Assembly (NCBI RefSeq): GCF_023065955.2
Contig: NC_079873.1
Location: 101,594,128-101,658,127 of the forward strand
DNA length: 64,000 nucleotides
Source: Ursus arctos
Lineage: Eukaryota; Chordata; Mammalia; Carnivora; Ursidae
Direction of reading: 5' to 3'
In this document: one piece after another, positions 10,211-22,304 of the stretch
How positions within the stretch are numbered: the stretch's first letter is position 1
Layout of the letters: every line of letters begins with the position of its first letter
Translations under genes and position numbers: made by a program
Notes under the pieces: generated by a model
The model's database searches: none
Seen by the model: the letters and a program-made list of their open reading frames with translations, nothing else
Told to the model about the DNA's origin: nothing

Positions 10211-12590
10211 ATATCTGGCTATAATGAAGCTACCACTTCTGTCTTCTGGCTTTCATCTATGAGAGAGATTAACATGGCTCTCTAGTGGCTAAACTTCAAA
10301 AGATCTATAAACCCCAGAAGCTGTGAGTAAAATTCTGCATGTTTTTGTGTGGGGAGACGTTTTCAGGGCTGACTTTTCTTAGCTTTTCAATATGATCCTG
10401 CCCCAAACTACTGCTCTGAGAAAGGTTGTGAAGCCTAATGAGAGAATATTTCTTAGGTGATATTTGAAACGGCAGCCAAACTAGCAATCCAAATATCTTC
10501 TGTTGACACCATTACTGCTTACATTTGCTGGAACAAATTTCAGAGTCATATTAAACATAGGAAGCTTTGGTATAATATATTTCATTGTAGTAGAATTTCA
10601 CTTCTGGTATTTTAGTCACTATGGCCAACTAGGGAAAACTATCAACAAGCCATCATTGTATTTAAAATACCATAGAAAAATGGAACTCCTGGAATGAACA
10701 ATGGGTCCAATGGACTACTGTTCTCTAGGATTGGAGTCTTCTTTCTCCCATGGTTTTCACACATGCTTTTGGGCTCTATTTTAGAACCCACTAAAGGACA
10801 CTCGAAGAAAAGGTCAACTCAAGACATTTGCAAAGATTAAGGAAGCTCAGAATTTGTTTACATGGCATTATTAGTACCACACTGTATATTCACTGTCATG
10901 AAAGCAGAAAAGAGTTGAATTAATCCTCACACAGCAAATTAGGACAATATTGTGCTGGGTCACGTTTGTGGATTATCTGATTTCCATCTATCAATCAATC
11001 TTGAGCTATTGCACTGCAAATACTCAAAACCTAATTTGGTACTCTACATAAAATTGTGACAAGCGCATTGCATTTCTTCTCATTTGTCAGAATTTCATTC
11101 TTAACAACAACAACAACAAAAAAGATTGAAATAGTTATATGATATGATACTTATAACCACGTATCACCAGATAACTTTCTTTTTAGGTACAATCCTTCCT
11201 GGTTAATTCATATGTACAGGAGTGCTGAGGGCAAAATACCATAGCTTAGTGGGTCAGGGAAGGACTGTGTTCAGTTTTCTCTGGAACACAGCATGGTTGT
11301 CATCACTTTTATCTCAGGAGGCTGGCACACTATCAGTTTACACATTGACTGCAGCCACTATTCCCAAGGAAGAATCAAATGCATTGTAGTTGATTACAAT
11401 AAAAGTTCAGATCATAGAACTGCCTTCTGGTGAAATTGACCAGGCTGTCAGCAACCAGTGTCGGGCACCCACTGTGTGCAGAGCATTAGGCCGAAAGAAT
11501 ACAGATAGGTCTACTTGTGCGGGTATGATCATTAACATTGACAATTGACTCAAACTCCACATGGGTAGGAGCAGACCACAGATTTAAATCATTCTTTCTC
11601 TTCTTGTCTAAGGGTAATACTTGTTACTGTATTCTTTCAACTCAAACCCTCCCCTGAGTTTCCCAAGCCTGCTTATTTGAACGTCATTACTTCTCCCACA
11701 TTAGAAATAACAGCCATCTAATAAAATGGGTGTGATTTTCTCACATGCAGGCAGACAGAGTGCCTGTCATTTGGGCTCTGAATGGAGTGTGAGCCCAGGG
11801 AAGTGGAAAGGCACTAGGAAGATAACTCATCTGTTTGTGCAAGGCATTGTGGTGGAGCTCATTGGGATTCACCTGCCTTTTCACTTTTCTACCCCTTTGC
11901 ACATAATTCTCTTTCCTAGGCTCCCAGAATCACCATCATCAACACTGCCTCTGAGACTGGAAAGTCAGAATGCTCTCTAATCATGTCATGGGGGTTATCT
12001 CCACATCGTCCTCATTATACACAGCTTGGGCAGGGACAAGGAGGAGGGTACTTATTTTTAATATCCTCTCTCCATTTCAGCCATTTCAGAAAATGCTCTG
12101 GAAACAGGCCAGGATTTGCATAATTCTCTGGAGAGTTGTTTAAGTCAGGCTAGACTGAAAAGGAAAAAAAGTATAGGGGCCTAAGTTTACCTAAAAATAT
12201 TCGACTAAATATGCAATTATCTTCTATTTTATGTTAATTATTTCTTTTGTATGATGAAACATGATATGAATGAATAGTTTTCTATAAAATCTGAAGAATG
12301 TTAACAAGAAAGTGAGTACACAGTTAACAGTATAACACAATAATGTTAACTGGCCTGGAGACCAGATTCTCGACCATTGCTAACTCAGAAAAAAGTGTTA
12401 CAGTATTGTCTCAATGCCTTTATGATTTCATTTTCCTCATACCTAAAAGTGGTGGTCTTTTCTCATTCTTTCATAAGGATGTTGTAAATATATGTCTAAT
12501 TTCATTGTGTACAGTGTCATTATTACAAATACTGACCTTCAAAAAAAAATAAAAGGAAAAGAAGGGGTGATGGTCCCCGTCTTTAAAGTA
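10211..12590. other. Non-coding, little repeat content recognised
   Basis: A 2.4-kb stretch with no repeat I can name except a short (AAC)n at about 11105-11120. The segment at 11720-12150 is richer in GC than its surroundings and contains an 84-codon frame, but I see no splice sites or domain that would make it an exon. Low repeat density in such a repeat-rich window could reflect constraint or chance. Confidence 0.4.
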
Positions 12591-12990
12591 TCTTTCATTC
12601 ATTCAGTAAACATTTATTGAGTGCCTACTATGCAGGCACTTCACATAGCAATACCACGTAACTTCCCCAACTTCAGGAGCTTGCAATTTCTAAGGCGGGA
12701 AGACATGAAAAACTTAATATAAACTAGTATGGGATAGTTTCCCTGTGAGTGGTACAAAATGGTTTCAAAATTCAAAAGGGAGTTACATCTTCTCTGTTGA
12801 GGTAATTACAATGAAAACAGCTACCTTTTACTGAGTGATGACTATATGCCAGGCACGTGGTAAGTCTTTTATGCATCAGTTTATTTCCTCCTCACAAGAA
12901 TAATAGTACCTACTTCACAAGGCTGTCGCTGTCTTCCAGCTTAGGAAACTGAGGCTCTGAGAGGTTATGTAACTTGCCCAAGGTCACAGA
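12590..12990 (+). mobile_element. Ancient interspersed repeat followed by MIR
   Basis: CATTCATTCAGTAAACATTT, ATTGAGTGCCTACTATGCAG and CAGGAGCTTGCAATTTCTAA begin an old mammalian-wide repeat whose family I cannot name. From about 12805 a MIR follows: ACTGAGTGATGACTATATG, CCAGGCACGTGGTAAG, CTTAGGAAACTGAGGCTCTG, AGAGGTTATGTAACTTGCCC, AAGGTCACAGAACAC. Confidence 0.7.
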
Positions 12991-13069
12991 ACACATGAGA
13001 TAACTCATCCATATTAGACCTATGGAGTATTACAACCATGATTAAAGCATGGCATATATGACTCCAAAG

Positions 13070-13610
13070 CTGGTAGATGAGGAGATGTCATGTGGGCTGC
13101 ATCCTAAAGGGATGGGAAGATTATTGTCAGTTAGGGATAAGGAAGATGTTTCTATAAACAAAGAAAATTTTGAATAAAACCACAGAGAGAAGAAAAGGCA
13201 AGATGTATTCTAAAACATATAAAAATTTTTTTTTAACTAAATTCCATAGGGGATTGATGGGACAGATAAGGTCTGGGACAGATTGTGGTAGACCTTGAAT
13301 GCCAGTTTATGTTCAGTTGGCAACTGGGTGCCACCAAAGCGTCTGAGCAGGGAGATAAAGTGATTAACAGCAGTGGTTAGGCAGATTCATCTGGAGAGGT
13401 GACAGGATGCATTGAGGTGAACAGAAGCTGGAGGCAGGGAGATCAATTAGTAGACTCTAAAGCATACAAAGAGACAATTGAGGGTATGAAGTGGTGACTA
13501 CTGAAAGGAGAAAATATACACACTGTCAAATAACAGTCAACAGATTTGGTGAAAATCAGGAAGAAGAGCTGGTTTGGGGGGAAATGATGATGTTTGTTTT
13601 CCAATAAGGT
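13070..13610 (+). mobile_element. Ancient mammalian interspersed repeat, family not named
   Basis: Phrases such as GGTAGACCTTGAATGCCAG, GAGCAGGGAGATAAAGTGAT and AGCTGGAGGCAGGGAGATCA belong to a common, very old mammalian repeat that I recognise but cannot name with certainty. It may be the continuation of the element starting near 12590, split by the MIR. Confidence 0.5.
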
Positions 13611-14094
13611 TGGACTGGAGTTATCCAGCACAACTAAGAAATTCAAAGCAGCAAATACATTTCTACTGTCTCTTGCATTTGACTGTTGTGGATTTTCACA
13701 CATGTAAGTTAGATATCACAGCCAATCTCCTTCAGAACTTTTTGAACAAAGCAGCTATATTTCAGAAGATGATACCTAAGTGGGAAGTGGGTCACCTTCC
13801 CTCAAATCCACATTCAATTGGTTCACTGCATAGTCATTTCAAGAAATGCCCCTAAGAATTTTAAAAAGGGATGCCTACCTCACACAAACATTCCCTTTTG
13901 TAAGCCCGGTAACAATGAGTCATAATTTATTTCCAACTTTTCCTTTGTCAGGATATAATGTAATATTGGCTGGTAGTCATCTTTGCAACAGTGCCTTTCT
14001 GAATGGAGTTATATGGTTTCCTTGGTACCGTGGCTGTTACTGAACATTCTTTAAGCTCATCTAAAAAAATAATAACAAAACTCCCTAACAGAAC

Positions 14095-14310
14095 TTGTAT
14101 AGTACATTTTAGTTCACACAGCATATCCACATGCATATTGTCTCATTTGATTTTCACAACAGCCCTACCGATACATATATTATTATGCTTATTTTATCAA
14201 TGTAGAAATAGGGGCTCAGAAAGTTTTATAATCCCCCCAAGGTCACAATATTTAATAAATTACAGAGCAGGGATTAGAACCCAATCTGATCTACTGTTCT
14301 TCTCTCTAGG
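14095..14310 (+). mobile_element. MIR SINE fossil
   Basis: Contains ATTGTCTCATTTGATTTTCA, CAACAGCCCTACCGATA, ATTTTATCAATGTAGAAATA, GGGGCTCAGAAAG, AAGGTCACAATA and AGCAGGGATTAGAACCCA, the MIR core to 3' end in order. Confidence 0.8.
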
Positions 14311-14579
14311 CCACAAATCATCTTTCATGTGCAACAAACACAATTACTTTTTATCAAAAGAATGATTTTTAACCACCACCACAATTCCTGGAAACTACTG
14401 CAAAATCAATGGAGCTCTGTTTTATCCTCAATGAAATTAACTACAATGGTTCATTTGAACCATCCTTAGTGTATCATTAAAATAAAGGATTGATTCTGAA
14501 CAGACATTAGGTATCACTAATTACTAGCAATTTATTATCAATTCCTTCATAACTCAGTACTAATATTAGCTGCTATTTA

Positions 14580-14790
14580 TTCATTCATCCATTGGACAAA
14601 CATTGAGTGAGCACCTACTAGGTCCATGCATTGTGCTAGATGCTAGAGATACTATGGTGCCTACTATTAGGTAGAAGGAACACTGCATTAGGAGTCAGGA
14701 ACTATGACTTCTAGTCTGGTTCAATCACTAATTATTTATGTCACATTAGGTAAGACATTAAATGTCTTCTGAGCCTCATTTATTTACATA
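14580..14790 (+). mobile_element. Ancient repeat start plus MIR 5' half
   Basis: CATTGAGTGAGCACCTACTA at 14600 is the opening of a common old repeat. From about 14685 TTAGGAGTCAGGAACTATG and CACATTAGGTAAGACATTAA follow the MIR tRNA-like head and core. Confidence 0.55.
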
Positions 14791-14956
14791 ACTATGTATA
14801 ATTCAAATACAAAAATGTATCTGAAATAATTCTGAAAATTCTAACATCTAGAAAAACGTGAGATTAGATAAAGAAAAAGAGGAGCATAAATTTACAGACT
14901 AAGACAAATAGGGATGGGGTGGCCAGTCTAATTAATTAGTAATTTAAACAATACAG

Positions 14957-15112
14957 TTTTTATTTTTATTTTTTATTAATAATATTTTAATATATTATGT
15001 TAGTCATCATACAGTAGATCCCTAGTTTTTGATGTAAATTTCCATGATTCATTACTTGCGTGTAACACCCAGTGCGCCATGCAATACGTGCCCTCCTTAA
15101 TTCTCATCACCA
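14957..15112 (-). mobile_element. 5'-truncated L1 3' end, minus strand
   Basis: Starts with a T-rich run (the copied A-tail) and continues with TATTATGTTAGTCATCATAC, AGTAGATCCCTAG, GTAACACCCAGTGCGCCATG and ACGTGCCCTCCTTAAT, the reverse complement of the carnivoran L1 3' terminus. Only about 155 bp were copied. Confidence 0.88.
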
Positions 15113-15128
15113 AAATAACATATCTCGT

Positions 15129-15237
15129 GGGGCGCCTGGCTGGCTCAGTAGGTAGAGCATCTGACTCTTGATCTCAGGGTTGTGAGTTCAAGCCTCAGGT
15201 TGTGCATGGAATCTACTTAAAAAAATAAAATAACTTA
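15129..15237 (+). mobile_element. CAN-SINE, short old variant
   Basis: GGGGCGCCTGGCTGGCTCAG, then GTAGAGCATCTGACTCTTGA, a GGGTTGTGAGTTCAAGCC B-box region, and an A-rich tail. It lacks the CT-rich 3' half, as in the shorter, older carnivore SINE subfamily. It lies 16 bp beyond the preceding L1 3' end. Confidence 0.9.
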
Positions 15238-15298
15238 AAACCCATTATTGCTGGATACACACGGTAACAATAATAGCGTCTGCCTGTACTCTACCACT

Positions 15299-15299
15299 G

Positions 15300-15337
<38 letters not shown>

Positions 15338-15344
15338 ACATACA
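15299..15344. repeat. (CA)n microsatellite
   Basis: CA repeats with two TA interruptions near the right end. Confidence 0.95.
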
Positions 15345-15639
15345 CTCTGAATTAAGTCAGAGAAGAAATATCCAATTTCTTACTAGTGCTTTCAAAATAA
15401 CTGTTTAATTGAACGACTGCAATAGTTGCTTTTCTTCTAACTAATCTCTGTGCAGAAATAGACATTGAAAAAATTCATAATACAGTCCTACCAGACTGCT
15501 TTAGTGATTTTTTGAACATTTTGAAAGAACATTAATTCTTTATTTCTAAACAATCTCAAATTCAACCCCTCTTCCTCAGCTCCACTGCAAAATGCTTTAA
15601 TTAAAGTCCATGTTACCTCTAGCCTATGCTACCATAACA

Positions 15640-15870
15640 TTGTGGGCTTTGGAGTCAGACAGAACTGAGTACTGGCTCTGCCACTTACTAGTCATGTGAC
15701 CATTGATGAATTATCTAACTTTTCTGAACTTCAATTTCCTCCTCTTTCAAATGGGGGCATAACAATAATAAATACTTTGTTGTATTGCTGAATAATTAAA
15801 ATAGGAAAATGTATGCAAAGCATAGAAGAATGTGATGCCCAACACATAGAAAACACTTTTTAGATACTGA
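15640..15870 (+). mobile_element. MIR SINE, nearly complete
   Basis: GGGCTTTGGAGTCAGACAGA, GGCTCTGCCACTTACTAGTC, ATGTGACCATTGATGAATTA, CTTCAATTTCCTCCTCTTTC, AAATGGGGGCATAACAATAA, TAATTAAAATAGGAAAATGT and CAACACATAGAAAACAC follow the MIR consensus from head to 3' end. Confidence 0.88.
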
Positions 15871-16391
15871 GATACATGGCTATATAAAAATTAGAACAGA
15901 GATGACTTCAGAATTTCTATTTTGGAGGAGGATGGGGAAAGTAATCTCGTTGGAAAGGGGCTTGAAGTTGTTTGCATATCACTTTTCATTAGATTACAGA
16001 AATGGCAAGCAGGGGAAGAGCTGAAGGAGACTGTACAGGTGTTAAGCATCTCCTAACCACTCCTTAATTCAGCCTATAATATAAACATAAAAACACAGAA
16101 ACATAATCGCAAGGAGAATGCATCATTTCTCTGCCCAAAAGCCTTTGATAACTCACCATTGTATATTGGCTGAAATTTATACTTTTTTATAATAACTTCT
16201 ATGTGTGGCAAATTTCTATCCATCATTCAAATCCCAGATAAAAATGTCACTTTCCTGATGAATCCTTTCCCAACAAAACAATACTATAAACCACTGATTA
16301 AAATGGTAAACTAAATCATCAAGAAACAATATATATTTGGGATATTCAGTTTAATAAGGTAGGATCACATTACTCTAATTTCTTGTTTTTT

Positions 16392-16496
16392 TAAGTTTTT
16401 ATATTTAAGTAATCTTTTCACCCAGTGTGGGGCTCGAACTCATGACTCTAAGATCAAGAGTTGCACGCTCCTCCAACTCAGCCAGCCAGGAGCCCC
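16392..16496 (-). mobile_element. CAN-SINE, short variant, minus strand
   Basis: Reverse complement of the SINE head is at 16466-16496 (ending CCAGCCAGGAGCCCC) and GGGGCTCGAACTCATGACTC is the B-box region. T-rich sequence at 16386-16400 is the copied tail. Confidence 0.88.
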
Positions 16497-16675
16497 TAAT
16501 CTGATTTTTTAATTGGGAAAGTTATCTCCCCAAAATGATCAAGTTAACCTAGTTTCACATCTCAAATGAGTAAGTTTAAGCTATCTGGAAATTCATTTGT
16601 ATGTAACACCCATTGTCTAATTATTGAAAATAAATGTGACATTAATATACGTTTCTTTCTTAACATTCAAACAGA

Positions 16676-16790
16676 AAACACACATATATATATAATAGTA
16701 ACATTATATACAATATATATAATTATAATAATATATATTTATATATTATATAATAATATATAATAATTAACATATATAATATGCAAATTC
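16676..16790. repeat. AT-rich (TATA)n low-complexity tract
   Basis: Mostly ATATAT, TATAAT and TAATAATATA units over about 115 bp. The 65-codon frame through it is an artefact. Confidence 0.9.
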
Positions 16791-19065
16791 CAGAAATATA
16801 TAATATTCCAGTACTTCATTCATTCATCCAACATATAAATTATGGGCACTCATTCCACATCTGTCACTCCCAAAGGACTTCAAAGAGTTCACATGTTTGT
16901 TTCACTCCACTTTGGAATGCCACTCTTCCTTCCACTATTGGAATTCTGTTGCAGCATTATGTTACAGAGCTTCCCTAATACCTGCCTATGGGGATGTGGG
17001 TAATGGTGCTATCTGACACTTATCATAATTTCATTCAAACTCATATTGATTTTACATCTTATTTCCCTTTGCCATTCTGGCTCCTAACTGCCAGCAGCAG
17101 GCTCAAATTTTACCTACATAGGAGCATTTTGACTTGGGGAGAGAACATTGCTCAGTGCCATTTCCTTAATAGTATACATTACTGTAGAGGGAGGGTTCTG
17201 ACCCAGGGCCAAGTCCCCTGCATCCAGAGCATGGGAAATTTCAAGGGCAAGAAAGCAGCCCCTGCAGAGATGTGAAAATCCTTTCTGAGCAACAAAAGTG
17301 GGAGTGGAAGAGAAACTCAATGGAAACTGTCACCCCAAATCAAGACTGGGCCTGAAGCATTTGGTTAGAATGAAGGAAGGAAGGAAAACAAGTGTCCCCT
17401 CAGTTGCCAGGTAAATACATATTAACCATCCCTTCTCCCAAATGTCCTCTGCACAAGCAATGCTAAGTAAGTTCTAAGTGCTAATCAAAGAGATGGCTCA
17501 AAATAAGGTTTTAAAGAAGGCGAAAGATACGTGCAGGGTAACAAGAGCCAAGAGACAGATAAATGGTTTTAATTCACCCAAAGATATGTTCTAAATAGGG
17601 CCTGGAAACAGAGATGTCTATATATTGAGGGAAACAATAAGCCAGTCCTATGAGGAGGTGCAATTGAAGATGTAGAATAATGATGTAACCTGAGGTAAAG
17701 AAGAAAGAGTATCAAACTGTGAATTTTCAGGAAGCATTCAGGCTTCCTGCTGTCAAAGAAGTTCAGGATACTTTTAGCTTAGGGGTAAAGAGGCAAGAAA
17801 TCAAGTCAGCAGAAAAGAAAAATTTAGTTGGTGGGGTGATGTGGTGTAGGCAGGAAATAGAGTGAAGAGGGAACATAAACAAAGCAGAAGCTTCTTGGAT
17901 ATGGGGAAAGTGTGATGTCAGTCCACATAGTGGCCCCTATTCCTTTCAGCATCTGTTCATATCCTAATCTACAGTCACCTCCTGTCCTTTCCACTCCTGC
18001 AGGTCCTCACAGCTGCACACTGCCTCTGCTTTCTCAGCGTTCCCATTGACTGTCCTGCCAAGGTTGGCCCTATCCCATCAGACCAAAACTCCAAGTTTCC
18101 CTCCCAGTTATCATATTCTTTCCCAGAGAGCTTTTTAGGTGTCTGGCAGTAATCTGTTTTTCTCAGAACTCTGGTTTCATAGAGTGCTTCAGAAGAGTGA
18201 GTGAGCTCAGCACCCCTCTGCTTCAACTAAAAAGCTCCACTTTTGTCCATTTTATATAGTGAGGTACAGAATAATTTTCATCGAAAGGTTGTAACTGTTA
18301 GTATAGACCTGAAAACTACTGTGACACACAATGAGTCACTCCTACTAGAAACTACCCCTTGATTGAAGCACTTGACTAGCTGGCCAGCCTCTTAAACAGG
18401 ATTCACAGGAAGGATGATAGCTTTTGTCAGAAAGGTCTTTCAGGGCCTTTCCCAACACATTCTATATGCAGCTGTATAAAATTCACACTAGCTCCAGATA
18501 CAGGACTCCCAAGATTAGATTTGGTTGGTGGGTCCTGGTTTTAAAAGAAAAACAAAACAAAACACATCATTCAAGGCCCTCACAGGATGGATTGGCTAAA
18601 GACTTTCACGCAAAATTTTGTCAGGAGCTCCCTCCAGGACTGCCAGGCTTTGCAATATAATTTATCATTTTCTCTTGTGTATTTCTCTGGGGTTTTACAT
18701 TCCTACTTTCACCATAGCTTCTTACAGTCCTTCTTGTATCTTATACAGACATGTGTATGAACTTTAAATCTCCAAGGCTGCAATTCAAGGGCATCCAAAC
18801 ATACAGTGTATATCTCTGAACATCTTGCCCTCTAAATCTACCTCCCCTGCTGCAAACCAGCACTTTATCACAACTGCCAAGTATTTATTGCCCCAAATTA
18901 CAGTAGATCAAAATCTCTCTTTCTCAGCTTTTACATTTTATTCTCTCATTGAGCTAATGTCAAAATATCAATGCAACAAAGACTTAATAAAGGATTATAT
19001 TAAAATGATAGCTATAGGGATCTCCATAGTTCTTAAGTGGCATTTATTTTTATGTATGTATAAAT
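16791..19065. other. Non-coding, nothing recognised
   Basis: About 2.3 kb with no repeat family I can name and no convincing exon. Several 65-100 codon frames exist but none shows a domain or coding bias. Confidence 0.4.
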
Positions 19066-19067
19066 GT

Positions 19068-19093
19068 ATTCATTCATTCATTCATTCATTTAT
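19068..19093. repeat. (TTCA)n microsatellite
   Basis: Six consecutive ATTC units followed by ATTTATT. Confidence 0.9.
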
Positions 19094-19109
19094 TGAGTGC
19101 TTATCATTT

Positions 19110-19560
19110 CCTTTCAAAATCCAAACTCCCTAGCACTACATTCAAGGTCCTGCATGATTTTGATCCATCAAAATTGCCAATCTTCATATTCTATGGCATC
19201 ATTCTATTAGTCTCTATTCTAAACACCCTGGACTATTCACCAGTGCTTAAACTTTTATACCTCCCTTCTCTTGTTTATGCTGTTTCTTCTAGTTATAATG
19301 CCCTTACCCACATGCTACACTTATCGAAATGATAATCTTTTTTCAAAGCCCAGGTCAAATGCCACCTCTTCATAAAATTTACCTGATCCCTCTGCTGAGA
19401 CTCAAAACCTCCTTCCTCTCTGTCACTATGGTATTTTTTTGTTTATAGCACTACTGAGTACTTACCACACTCTACCTTCTGATTGTGTAATCTGCTTACT
19501 AAATGTGTTCTTATTCTAAACTACCTCTGTGGGAATGAGGTAGAATATAAATAAATGCAT
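19110..19560 (+). mobile_element. L2 3' region, decayed
   Basis: AAACTCCCTAGCACTACATT, CAAGGTCCTGCATGATTTTG, TTTATGCTGTTTCTTCTAG, TTTCAAAGCCCAGGTCAAAT, GCCACCTCTTCATAAAATTT and TTTATAGCACTACTGAGTAC follow the L2 order. Ends near the AAATAAATGCATAAATAAATA tract. Confidence 0.75.
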
Positions 19561-20221
19561 AAATAAATAACATAGCTTTATGAAAATGTCGTGCTGGAAG
19601 AATATGTTTTAAATGGATTTTTAAGTGAATGGAGTCAATTTGTGGGAATTTTTTTTCTTGAACTAGAAGGATGTGTGAATAGCTATATCAGCTGATGAAA
19701 TGGAATTTCCAAAGTTCAGATCTTTTGTTCTTAAAGCAGTAGGGAAAAGAGAAAAGCAATTTCTTCATTTATGCTGTCAACTCTTGAGGCATCCCATGAA
19801 AAAAAGTTACAAACAAAAGAAGAATTTCACACTATGCAGTCTAGCCCCATTACAACTCTTCTCCACATCAGTGATTTCTATGCCTCTGCCAATGGTGCAC
19901 TCATTATAATCAAGCCCTAGACTAAAGGATTTGCCCAGTCCTCTCGAATCAAAGTCTTAGTGGCTACAGTGTTCTTCAAAATAGATATACAATCAAGTGT
20001 ACAAATCACATTTTTAAGGCTCTCTTTAGTCATAAGCTAAAGTGAACATGGTTATGGGCAGGGATTCACATTTAAAAGAGTCATTTTTGTGAGACCATAG
20101 TGGGTAGACTGAAATAAGCTAGAGCTATCTTCAACCCTCTGGGACTTACCATTTATTAGGTGGCAGAATCTGCTAATAATAAATATAAAAATGGAATAGG
20201 GAATATGAAAAATATAAATTA

Positions 20222-20246
20222 TACATATTTATTTATTTATTTATTT
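20222..20246. repeat. (TTTA)n microsatellite
   Basis: About six ATTT units. Confidence 0.85.
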
Positions 20247-20249
20247 ACC

Positions 20250-20395
20250 TATATATTGTCTAAATATCCTGCTAGACTGTAAGCTCCTGAGGGCAGGGCT
20301 TTTGTCTGTTTAATTCACCACTGTATACTCAACACCTGGAATATAGTTAAGTACTCAATAAGTATGTGATGAATTAATGAATTTTAAAATAACAT
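20250..20395 (+). mobile_element. L2 terminal fragment
   Basis: GACTGTAAGCTCCTGAGGGC, AGGGCTTTTGTCTGTTT, AACACCTGGAATATAGTTAA and GTACTCAATAAGTATG are the L2 3' terminus. Probably a continuation of, or a second copy beside, the L2 at 19110-19560. Confidence 0.8.
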
Positions 20396-20641
20396 TCTAT
20401 ATAGACCATAAAGCAAAATCTATTTGCTATAATTGAGCCTCAAATTAGCATATGAACTTCCTCATAGCCAAAGCAAAAATGAAGGTGGATTTAATTCTAA
20501 AAAAAAATAAAAATCATACCATTTTTTCAAATGAAACAAACCTTTCTCTAGAATTCAGTTCTAAATATACTACTCAAATGGGGATCATAAGAGGTACTGG
20601 GGGATATACAGATTAATATCCTCAACAGCTTTTCTTAAGCT

Positions 20642-20675
20642 GTTTTTTGTTTTGTTTTGTTTTGTTGTTTTTCCT
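20642..20675. repeat. (TTTTG)n simple repeat
   Basis: TTTTG units over about 30 bp. Confidence 0.85.
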
Positions 20676-20929
20676 TTAGCTGTTTTTATCACATACTTTG
20701 TTAACAGCAAAGGCTAAAACATTAAAACGCAAGTTGGGTAGAAGGGTTGACTCCAGTGAGAGATTAAGAAGATACAGGTATCTTGATATTTAGCTTTCTG
20801 GAGTTCTGGTTTGATTCAAGCACAGAATTTATATTCCTTCAAAAACTCTATAGTGCCAATAGACTACCTTGCATACATCATATACTATTGTCAAATGATC
20901 AATCATTTTAAATAACCAGTTGCATTTAC

Positions 20930-21265
20930 AGAGTCCCACTTTTACTTCTTTCTTACTTGTGTGCCTTTGCTTTTGTTGCTCCCTCTATCTGAAAAGTTTT
21001 CTCTATTTTATCCCTATTTGTCAAAGGATAACCTAACTTACAGGATTAACCAGAAATCCCACTTATTTTTTCAAACACTTCCTGATCTTCTCAACCAGCT
21101 GTGATTCTTTGGAACCCCAAGGTATGATTTACCTCTTCTACTTTGTATTTATTTGATTCTGCTTTGTATTCAAATCATCTAGAAATTTTGTCTTTATGGC
21201 CAGAATCCTGTCCTTCTCATCTCTAAACTGTCCGAAGGACTTAGCATCTTATATTGCAATAACTA
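20930..21265 (+). mobile_element. L2-like fragment
   Basis: TGTGTGCCTTTGCTTTTGTT, GCTCCCTCTATCTGAAAAG, CAAACACTTCCTGATCTTC and TCTCTAAACTGTCCGAAGG resemble L2 3' sequence in order. Diverged, so only moderately certain. Confidence 0.5.
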
Positions 21266-21649
21266 GGCATATACAAAATATTCAGTTGAATTTCAATGGG
21301 TTGGTAACTGTGAGATTTGGTTACTCCTATTCAGTTAAATTCATTTGGATAATTACATTGGCAATTAGGACAAATCCATAAATCATGGATTTTTTTTAAA
21401 TATATTTTGAAAGTAATTTTTGGTATGTTGGGTGTAAACAGGAAAGAACATTTATGAATATGGAAACTAATGTACAGGACAAAATTCAGGATTCTACCAA
21501 GTTCTGAATTTAATCACTGTGTGAAACAATAAATCTTACTGTTTTGTATTCATAAATCATAATTTTGATCCTGACCCTGGCCATCTGCCTCATTTGGGAA
21601 TTTATGGTGCAATCTATATAACATTAAACAAATTATGAGATGAGAGCTG

Positions 21650-22056
21650 GTATTCATTTTCCTCAATCCACAGTCTGGTATTGGCTTTGGTGAACCTAGA
21701 GGCCAGAAAAACTGCTCTTTGTCCAATGACTCCAAGTTTTTTGGAAGAAACATCATCTGCAATCTCACCATAGGAAGATCTGTGGTATATCATCATTGGC
21801 AGTCTTGGTTTCTTGACTTGTGCACAGGGGCTTCCAGAAGCCTCTGGACAGCATGTGCTCAGTTTTCATTTTGTTTCTATAACCAGTGGTGAACATCAAG
21901 ATCTGACCATTGCATCTCAAATTCATCCTGCCAACAATGCCTCTTGGTTTCTTCCAGTTAGGCTTAATTCTGATAGAAGTTGGGGACTGATATAAGCTGA
22001 ATGCATTGTTTCTCTTTTTGGCAAACTTATGTTACATGAGGGATCTGAGCAGCCAT
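21650..22056 (-). pseudogene. RPL32: Processed pseudogene of ribosomal protein L32
   Basis: RPL32 is a small protein of the large ribosomal subunit, normally 135 residues encoded in several exons. Here an intronless copy runs on the minus strand from an ATG at 22056 to the former stop position at 21650. It spans 407 bp against 408 in the parent coding sequence. Recognisable blocks on the minus strand are WKKPRGIVGR (parent WRKPRGIDNR), GQILM, the EHMLSRGFWKPL stretch, GEIADDVSSKK (parent AEIAHNVSSKN) and a terminal ANTRLWIEENE (parent ARLRSEENE). The stop TAG has become TAC. The frame is broken in the first third, where the reading after MAAQIPHV is lost, and again before the C-terminal third. 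No A-tail or flanking duplication survives. Lack of introns points to L1-mediated retrocopying. It is not expected to make protein. Confidence 0.87.
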
Positions 22057-22149
22057 AAGGCCGGTCAGATATTGCTATCTCTGGAGGCAATGCTGAGTAA
22101 GAGAATAGGGAACAAGAATTGAAGGGACTGAGTGACCATTTTAACTGTT

Positions 22150-22300
22150 TTAAAAATAAAGATTAACAGCTTTATCAAGATATATTTCACATGCCATAAA
22201 ATTCTCCCTTTTAAAGTGTCAGTTTGATGATTTTTAGTATATTTAAAGAGTTGTACAACCATCACCACAGTCTAATTTTAGAGCATTCCCAACTACCTTT
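22150..22300 (-). mobile_element. Old L1M ORF2/3'-region fragment, minus strand
   Basis: TTTATCAAGATATATTTCAC, ATGCCATAAAATTCTCCCTT, TTAAAGTGTCAGTTTGATGA, AAGAGTTGTACAACCATCAC and CACAGTCTAATTTTAGAGCA match the sequence found at the start of minus-strand L1M copies in many mammals. Confidence 0.75.
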
Positions 22301-22304
22301 CGAT

